Positions 6,270 to 11,363 of a stretch of 13,647 bases of DNA are shown piece by piece. Both the position numbers and the translations under genes were made by a program. Source of the DNA: a bacterium. GTDB taxonomy: Bacteria > Hydrogenedentota > Hydrogenedentia > Hydrogenedentiales > SLHB01. The notes below the pieces were generated by a model. It ran no database searches. It saw nothing but the letters and a program-made list of their open reading frames with translations, and was not told where the DNA came from. Positions within the stretch are counted from its first letter, which is position 1, and each line of letters opens with the position of its first letter. The stretch is taken from assembly GCA_024231375.1 (NCBI GenBank), contig JAAEQP010000408.1, positions 1-13,647 on the forward strand, read 5' to 3'.

Positions 6270-7287
6270 AAAGGCGAGTATCACCATTACCGCCGCCAAG
6301 GATGGCGGCGTATGGGTCACTGTTGAAGTTAATGACCCGGACCCTCGCGCCGCGTTTTTAAACGGCAAAAAGAAAAAGCGATACAAGGTCCCCGCGTCCA
6401 CAGATGGAGCGTATAATCAAACGATAGCAGAGCACGCCATCCGGGGGGCGCACGCGTCACTAGAGACGGAAGCATACCGCCTAGCGGGGAGAACAAAAGA
6501 CGCCCCGCGTCTGGTCGAGATTGACATTAAAACAAAAGGGGACCTTGCTCCACACCAAAAGAAGGTGGCGGGAGATTTGGCGGCGGGCAAGCGCCCCGCC
6601 CCGCACCCGTCTGTGGATGTCGAAAAGAAGACGACCTCTGCCCGGGAACTGCAAGAGATACTATCAGATGGCCGCCCCCTGCCGGCTAAAAAACCGAGCG
6701 CCACGCAGCGCAAGCCAGCCACCGTAGACATCGCGGCGGGGGAGAGGCCCCGCCCCACATACGTCGATGAGCAGGGGCGCATCCAGTCCCCCGTCATCAC
6801 ACGCACCCCTGGGGGCGCTCCTGTTGGCGCTGGGTTGCCGACCGCTGCCGATATGAAGGGGCTGGACGACGACGAACTGAGCGCCATTCTGAAGCGTTAC
6901 GGCATCACCAAGCCGTGGGAAGAAATGCAGACCGACGCAGCCGTGTACGTCAAGCAGATGAGCGACCGCCTACGGGCGGGGAGTGAGGAAGAAATACACG
7001 CCGAGGTCGAGCGCATCACGGGGGGCATGAGCGACCGCCGGGGGATGCTCTCTCTCGCAAGGCGGACCCAGCAGCGGACGGGCATGGCCGACGCACTAGC
7101 AGCCAGCGGCGAGGCCGACCCTGAGTTTATCAGAATAGAGGAGAACGACGAATCCAGCTGCGACGCTTGCATCGCCCTCGCCGGAACCATTGGCACGCTG
7201 TCCGAGCACGAGGCCGTCGGCCTCCCGGGGGCGGCGACGTGCTATGGGGGCGACCTCTGCCGGGGGCAACTGGTGTTGTTTAAGTAA
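6259..7287 (+). CDS. MuF-like minor head protein (portal-associated)
   Basis: 342 residues from GTG 6259, with GAGCGG upstream and an 11-base overlap with the previous gene. The C-terminus has DESSCDAC (C301, C304), then C328 and C334 in a CYGG-x2-CRGQL context, matching the Cys-x2-Cys ... CRC ending of MuF/SPP1 gp7-type head morphogenesis proteins, which bind the portal and travel in the virion. The N-terminal part differs from the usual MuF: a beta-like segment (7-24), a Lys-rich stretch (37-43), and a Pro-rich linker (about 95-190) holding two copies of a short motif, DLAAGKRPAP (106-115) and DIAAGERPRP (157-166). The helical region 210-285 leads into the Cys domain. The unusual linker and position, separated from the portal by five genes, lower certainty. 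Confidence 0.65.
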   Translation: MATKKASITITAAKDGGVWVTVEVNDPDPRAAFLNGKKKKRYKVPASTDGAYNQTIAEHAIRGAHASLETEAYRLAGRTKDAPRLVEIDIKTKGDLAPHQKKVAGDLAAGKRPAPHPSVDVEKKTTSARELQEILSDGRPLPAKKPSATQRKPATVDIAAGERPRPTYVDEQGRIQSPVITRTPGGAPVGAGLPTAADMKGLDDDELSAILKRYGITKPWEEMQTDAAVYVKQMSDRLRAGSEEEIHAEVERITGGMSDRRGMLSLARRTQQRTGMADALAASGEADPEFIRIEENDESSCDACIALAGTIGTLSEHEAVGLPGAATCYGGDLCRGQLVLFK

Positions 7288-7937
7288 TGCCGCTCTCCAT
7301 CAATCTAGAAGCGCATGGGCTCAAGCCCATCATGGACGCCATCAAGGATTTGCAGAAGGCGTTCGGCAAGTCCAAGGTGGGCGGGGTGGACTTGGTTGGG
7401 AAAGCGCGAGAGGCGTACCCCAAGCAGACCGGGACGACGACGAACAAGAAGATACTGGAGCATCTAGCAGAGGGCAACTCGCGAAGCTCCAGCCCCAAGC
7501 GCAGGGACTTCGCCACGCTCACGGACGAGAACATGGGGGAGGTCTCCACTGCGTTTGTCGGCACCCTCAACGCAGGCCTCGACAGTATGGTTTCCAGGAT
7601 GAACCAACAGACGCGCAAGGCGGCTGCCACGATGGCCAAGAGCGGGTTGCTCAAGGGTGTAAATGCTGCGCGGGCCGCGAGACAGAAACAGATAGACAAC
7701 CTCGTAGCCAAGTCGTTCATTTCTGCCATGCGCAAGTATCAGGAGATAGTGCGCGACAGGTTGAACACGGGGACGGGCGCAGACGGGTCGCGCCACCCGG
7801 TCACAGAGTCCCACGCCAAGTGGCGAGCCAAGGAACTCAACATGCCGGACGACACGAACATTATCGGGCGGGCATCGGGGCAGTTGCTAGACGCAATCAC
7901 CAACCCGTCGCTGATACGCCCGAGACGACGAAAGTAA
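7287..7937 (+). CDS. Mu gpG/HK97 gp10-like neck or tail-completion protein
   Basis: 216 residues; ATG 7287 shares its A with the preceding TAA. The end reads HPVTESHAKWRAKELN ... IIGRASGQLLDAITNP (192-207), which fits the family pattern in which a P-L/T-x-T-x2-K motif precedes a GR-T-G-x-LLDAI motif. The middle holds EGNSRSSSPKRRDFATLTDENMGEV, comparable to the PxRpFl-DE segment of HK97 gp10-type proteins. These proteins join head to tail or cap the tail. In Mu, gpG follows gpF and precedes the scaffold/protease and capsid genes, the same order as here. Alternative: an unrelated portal-associated protein. Confidence 0.55.
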   Translation: MPLSINLEAHGLKPIMDAIKDLQKAFGKSKVGGVDLVGKAREAYPKQTGTTTNKKILEHLAEGNSRSSSPKRRDFATLTDENMGEVSTAFVGTLNAGLDSMVSRMNQQTRKAAATMAKSGLLKGVNAARAARQKQIDNLVAKSFISAMRKYQEIVRDRLNTGTGADGSRHPVTESHAKWRAKELNMPDDTNIIGRASGQLLDAITNPSLIRPRRRK

Positions 7938-8105
7938 TCGCCCCCCTCAGTGGGGACTTCACCTCCCCCCGCTTTGGCGGGGCGAACCATTTTAACACCG
8001 CCGCTCCCGGCTCGCATCCGGGCACCAACTGCGCGCAAGCGGCAACAGCTCAGAACCTTTGGGCGCGAGCCTATCGGCACCCCACGCAAGGGGGAAGGGA
8101 ACGAC
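7938..8105 (+). other. Intergenic leader of the capsid genes, with GC hairpins
   Basis: The only gap over 100 bases. It holds three possible hairpins: CCCC/GGGG (7943-7946 with 7952-7955), CCCCGC-TTTG-GCGGGG (7967-7982), and CCCGG/CCGGG with a 7-base loop (8006-8022). The second is followed, seven bases later, by only four Ts (7990-7993), so it is at best a weak terminator or attenuator. No convincing promoter is seen. AAGGGA (8095-8100) serves the next gene. Confidence 0.5.
7967..7982 (+). terminator. GC hairpin, weak terminator or attenuator candidate
   Basis: Perfect 6-bp stem CCCCGC/GCGGGG with loop TTTG between the neck gene and the scaffold gene. The T-tract is short and displaced, so function as an intrinsic terminator is doubtful; an RNA-processing or stability role is equally possible. 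Confidence 0.25.
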
Positions 8106-8780
8106 ATGTCTGACAAACCGGAAGCAACCGACACGACGGGACAGGACACCACGCAAGCGACAACCACGGACGCCCCCACGACCCCCGACCCCCGGGAGTC
8201 CAAGGCGTTCAAGGCCGTGACCGCCGACCTCCTAGAGGAGCGCAAGAAGATTGAGGCGCTCACCAAGAAACTGGAGAAGGCAACGGCAGCGGACGAGTCG
8301 CGGCAGATGGCCGAGAACGAGAAGGCCGGCAAGTACGAAGACAACATCAAGCTACAGCTGGAAAAACTCAAGACGCTACAATCTGAATTCGACTCCTACA
8401 AATCGACGGCAGAGAAACAGGCGACAGAGGCGCGCATCGATGCGGCCCTCGCTCCCCACGTCCCCAGCCCCAAGGCGCGCGCGGTATTGACCGCCGAGTA
8501 TCTAGGGCAGGATGAGCCGGGGGAGTTGGCCGCTTGGATTGACAAGGCGCGAGACGACCCGGAGAACGCGCCCTTCTTTGGCAAGACCTCCACGGGCGGT
8601 GTCCCCGCCCCACGTTCGCAGGGTGCTTCTACTGGAAGCGAAAACACAAACTGGGCCAACGAGTACGCCGCGAGGGCGGCGACGGACATGAGCAAAGAGG
8701 GACTAGAGGCCAAGGCTGCAGCGGTCAAGAAATTGAACGCATACCGCCTGCAACACGGCGACTTCCCCCCGCGCTCGTAG
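8106..8780 (+). CDS. Capsid scaffolding protein
   Basis: 224 residues from ATG 8106, with AAGGGA (8095-8100) five bases upstream; an in-frame GTG at 7950 has no ribosome binding site and would add a Pro/Arg-rich, unlikely leader. Scaffolds assemble inside the procapsid with the major capsid protein and are removed before packaging. The protein fits: a Thr/Asp-rich disordered N-terminus (5-28), a charged coiled coil (about 33-112, EERKKIEALTKKLEKAT), a compact middle with ARAVLTAEYLGQDEPGELAAWID, and a disordered Gly/Ser segment before a helical C-terminus (MSKEGLEAKAAAVKKLNAYR) of the kind that docks on the coat. It is immediately upstream of the capsid gene. Confidence 0.8.
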   Translation: MSDKPEATDTTGQDTTQATTTDAPTTPDPRESKAFKAVTADLLEERKKIEALTKKLEKATAADESRQMAENEKAGKYEDNIKLQLEKLKTLQSEFDSYKSTAEKQATEARIDAALAPHVPSPKARAVLTAEYLGQDEPGELAAWIDKARDDPENAPFFGKTSTGGVPAPRSQGASTGSENTNWANEYAARAATDMSKEGLEAKAAAVKKLNAYRLQHGDFPPRS

Positions 8781-8798
8781 GCCCGAAGGAAAGAAACC

Positions 8799-9743
8799 AT
8801 GACCGTTACTGGCGACACCTTTACGACTTACGCCAAGGAGAACCACCTCCCCGAAGCGCAGTTAGAGGTATTCCACAATGACAGCCTACTCGGCCCCGGT
8901 GGGCCGTTCGAGGTAATCGGACCATCCGCCACCCCAGGCGGCGACCAGATCCACGTGGATCATGACTGGGCGGTGACGACCAACGCTGCGGCCTACACCA
9001 TCGGCGACAGCGACCCCGTGCCGGACTCCATCTCGACTGTTAAGTCAAGCTGGGACAAAGACAGCTACATCGCTGGGGCCAAGACGTACAAACTCTATCA
9101 GCACATGTACGAGACTAACCCAGACGGCCGCCACACCAACGCCTTCTCCCAGGACCAGAAGGCGATCAATATGGCCGCCGCGAATATGCGCGACCTCATC
9201 ACCACGACCATGCTCAGCGACCTTCCGACGATCATCGACTCGACATCTGCCTTCTCCGACGGCTCGCTTGCCCGTGGCACATACACCTCGCTCGTTTCCT
9301 ACGAGGCCGCAACCGTGGGCACCCTCGCCCTCGCCGACCTGGAGGACGCGCTTGAGGCGCTGGAAAACGTGACATACGGCCCCGTGCCGCGCAGTTCGCT
9401 GCTGTGGATTATGGCGCGCAACCAGAAAACCAACCTCTCCCGCCTAAGCGCGGGCGCGACCGCCCTTGAGTACAACGCCGTACAGGGCGGCAAGATTGAC
9501 GCTGGACGCGTGAGCGCGATGGACACATTCGAGGGCATCCCGATCCTCGTGCTTCCCGACTTCTCGAACGCCGACATCCTGCTTGTCAACCGCGACAAGA
9601 TCAAGATCTTCAATTGGCAACCCCTGGACATCGAGGCCAAGAGCATCACCGAGCCCGCGCAGTATTGGGAGTTGACCATGGGCGCGAAGCTCGTCGTCCT
9701 CGACCCCCGCCCGCAGGCGAAACTTCCACTGATCACCCCGTAA
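8799..9743 (+). CDS. Major capsid protein
   Basis: 314 residues, ATG 8799 after AAGGA (8786-8790). It forms the icosahedral shell, presumably with the HK97 fold. Support: position between scaffold and a small structural gene, size, a long helix with QKAINMAAANMRDLITTTM (about 120-138, candidate spine helix), a second helix LADLEDALEALENV, the segment SSLLWIMARNQKTNLSRLSAG typical of coat proteins, then FEGIPILVLPDF and the C-terminal beta strands YWELTMGAKLVVLDPRPQAKL. The N-terminus has no obvious delta-domain-like cleavable extension, consistent with the separate scaffold. Codon choice is strongly C/G-ending, as expected for a highly expressed gene in a GC-rich genome. Confidence 0.85.
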   Translation: MTVTGDTFTTYAKENHLPEAQLEVFHNDSLLGPGGPFEVIGPSATPGGDQIHVDHDWAVTTNAAAYTIGDSDPVPDSISTVKSSWDKDSYIAGAKTYKLYQHMYETNPDGRHTNAFSQDQKAINMAAANMRDLITTTMLSDLPTIIDSTSAFSDGSLARGTYTSLVSYEAATVGTLALADLEDALEALENVTYGPVPRSSLLWIMARNQKTNLSRLSAGATALEYNAVQGGKIDAGRVSAMDTFEGIPILVLPDFSNADILLVNRDKIKIFNWQPLDIEAKSITEPAQYWELTMGAKLVVLDPRPQAKLPLITP

Positions 9744-9761
9744 AGGAGGGTAATAAAAATG
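9744..9761 (+). promoter_or_regulatory. Very strong ribosome binding site
   Basis: AGGAGGG (9744-9750) begins on the base after the capsid stop, followed by an A/T-rich spacer of eight bases (TAATAAAA) and ATG 9759. It is the best Shine-Dalgarno sequence in the window and implies high expression of the next protein. Confidence 0.8.
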
Positions 9762-10124
9762 ACCACTGCTTTTGCGGCGACGCTGCGAAACGGCCCCGAG
9801 GTTTGGGGCATCAACACCAAGGCGGCTGTGTACCAGATTCAAATGCCGAACTCCACCACGGCGGGCGGTGAGACGTGTGACGTCTCCGGGTCCATGTCGT
9901 ATGTGCGCGGCGGGTCGTGCAATATCTCTGCCGCCGTGACCGACCTCAAGGTCAAGTACGGCATCGAGGGCGGCACCATCAACACCACGTACTACGGCTA
10001 TCCGGCCGCGACGATTGCTATCGTGGTGCACCAGAGCGCGGGCTCGAACACCGTGATGGACGAGGCCGACGGGGTGGACCTTTCCGCTGTAGACGACATG
10101 CTCCTGACCGTGTGGGGCGCGTAG
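9759..10124 (+). CDS. Small beta-rich virion protein, possible capsid decoration protein
   Basis: 121 residues. Its location right after the capsid gene and its very strong ribosome binding site suggest a product needed in amounts close to the coat protein. The sequence is rich in Gly, Thr, Val and Ala with alternating hydrophobic strands (MSYVRGGSCNISAAVTDLKVKYG, ATIAIVVHQSAG), one helix-poor domain, and an ending DGVDLSAVDDMLLTVWGA. Two cysteines (near 40 and 54). This fits a decoration or cement protein, or a small neck protein; no specific family is recognised. Ends in TAG. Confidence 0.72.
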   Translation: MTTAFAATLRNGPEVWGINTKAAVYQIQMPNSTTAGGETCDVSGSMSYVRGGSCNISAAVTDLKVKYGIEGGTINTTYYGYPAATIAIVVHQSAGSNTVMDEADGVDLSAVDDMLLTVWGA

Positions 10125-10157
10125 CAACTACCAACCATAAACCAACGAGGTGAGCGA

Positions 10158-10613
10158 ATGAAGTACGAGTGCCAGCGGTGCGGGGCGTGTTGTCGTCCCG
10201 ACTGGTTCCCGGGTGCAGCTTATGCGGCGGCGATATTCCGACCGGACGACGTTGTCCGCGCCGCTGGCCATCTCGGCATTTCAGCAGAAGAGTGCGAAGC
10301 GAAATACGAAATCAAGAAGGGACACGTTCGCGTGGTTGAGAAACCGTGCACGTTCCAAGATGCGGACGGGGCATGCACAGTATACGACGTCAAGCCGGAC
10401 CTGTGCACCGCCTTCCCGTTCAAGTGGGGCAACGTGGAAGACCCCCCGGAGAACCTAATCAAGTTCGCTGCGATGTGCCCCGGGATTACACTGGAGCACG
10501 ACGACCACAAGAAAATATACGCCGAAATCGAGCGCATCAAACAAGAGGCTCGCGACATGGCGAAGAACAAAATCGACACTCCAGCGGGGCCGCCTGAACC
10601 CCTGTGTCAATAA
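10158..10613 (+). CDS. YkgJ-type cysteine-cluster (CxxCxxCC) protein
   Basis: 151 residues from ATG 10158 with GAGGTGA (10147-10153) upstream. The N-terminal CQRCGACC (C5, C8, C11, C12) together with PCTF (C64), C73-x-VY, KPDLC-x-AFPF (C83) and MCPGI (C107) reproduces the pattern of the putative zinc- or iron-chelating CxxCxxCC family (YkgJ-like). These proteins are common in bacteria, thought to bind metal or an iron-sulfur centre, and have no settled function. The C-terminal helix (HKKIYAEIERIKQEARDMAKNK) is extra. It lies within the structural operon, an unusual place for such a protein; a role in virion assembly, or a carried accessory gene, are both possible. Confidence 0.82.
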   Translation: MKYECQRCGACCRPDWFPGAAYAAAIFRPDDVVRAAGHLGISAEECEAKYEIKKGHVRVVEKPCTFQDADGACTVYDVKPDLCTAFPFKWGNVEDPPENLIKFAAMCPGITLEHDDHKKIYAEIERIKQEARDMAKNKIDTPAGPPEPLCQ

Positions 10614-10627
10614 CGAAAGGGCAGACG

Positions 10628-11356
10628 ATGACAGACGGAAGAAAAGGAATCGACTATCGCGCGATTGCAAACGAGCATGTACTGCAGCGCAAGCGGGCGG
10701 TTGCCCGGGAACAGTTCAACGAGGCCGCTTATGTGAGTGTGTCAGACGCGATGGTTAACATAACTCGCGGCGGTGAGGTGGTGCTGGAGAAACTCGGCGC
10801 GGAGTCGCGCACCGGAATTAAAGACAAGGCCGGCGTCTCGTCCCTAACCAACCAGCGCGCCTGGAAGTTGAGAGTGCTGTGCGACCGGTGGGGGATGCCG
10901 GTTAAGCCCGGCGATGTCATCAAATACAAAGCAGACCTGACGAACAAAGACGAGGACGGCAACAAGCTCACCAGCCGAGACATTAAAGACATGAAGCGGC
11001 GAGGGGCGTACAACCTCGTAACGACACACGCCCTCGTGGTTGATGATCGCGGTTGCCTGACGGCGCTGTTCGAGGACGCAAGCAAGCTGCTGAAGACGCA
11101 CGGCGTCCACTACGTTAGTGGTGAGCCCATCACGGGATTGAAAGAGTTATCCGGCGCATTGAAAGACGCCCCGGACGGAAGCAAAAAGCACGTCCACAAT
11201 TGGCGCTATGTCGAAGTCCCACCATGGGAGTATGACGAGCTGCCCAACATTAAACCAAAGCGCAAGACGCGCGCAACCAATCCCAAACCGGCCGCCACGG
11301 GCGGCAAGGGCAAGGCAGCGGTAACAGCTGCCAATCCTGGGGCGGGCAAGGAGTAG
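10628..11356 (+). CDS. Unrecognised structural-region protein
   Basis: 242 residues from ATG 10628 with GAAAGG (10615-10620) seven bases upstream; a GTG at 10604 in the same frame overlaps the previous gene and is less likely. The first 60 residues are helical and charged (YRAIANEHVLQRKRAVAREQF). The middle holds WKLRVLCDRWGMPVKPGDVIKYKADLTNKDEDGNKLTSRDIKDMKRRG, then a mixed alpha/beta region (TTHALVVDDRGCLTALFEDASKLLK) and a WRYVEVPPWEYDELPN motif. The tail from about 205 is Lys/Ala/Gly-rich and probably disordered. No family is recognised; between a decoration-like protein and a tail-type protein it could be a head-tail connector. Confidence 0.72.
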   Translation: MTDGRKGIDYRAIANEHVLQRKRAVAREQFNEAAYVSVSDAMVNITRGGEVVLEKLGAESRTGIKDKAGVSSLTNQRAWKLRVLCDRWGMPVKPGDVIKYKADLTNKDEDGNKLTSRDIKDMKRRGAYNLVTTHALVVDDRGCLTALFEDASKLLKTHGVHYVSGEPITGLKELSGALKDAPDGSKKHVHNWRYVEVPPWEYDELPNIKPKRKTRATNPKPAATGGKGKAAVTAANPGAGKE

Positions 11357-11363
11357 AGACAAG

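Noticed and set aside
8006..8022. tRNA T-arm-like hairpin (5-bp stem, 7-base loop) followed by CACCA
   Set aside because: The loop lacks the conserved A at position 58, no matching acceptor, D or anticodon arms with correct spacing were found upstream, and the CACCA follows the T stem with no acceptor strand between.
7950..8105. In-frame N-terminal extension of the scaffold gene from GTG 7950
   Set aside because: No ribosome binding site there, and the added residues are Pro/Arg-rich and unlike a scaffold; ATG 8106 has a good ribosome binding site.
7190..8113. Open frame of 307 codons covering the intergenic gap
   Set aside because: It overlaps the MuF-like and neck genes in another frame and encodes a low-complexity Arg/Gln/His/Gly-rich product.
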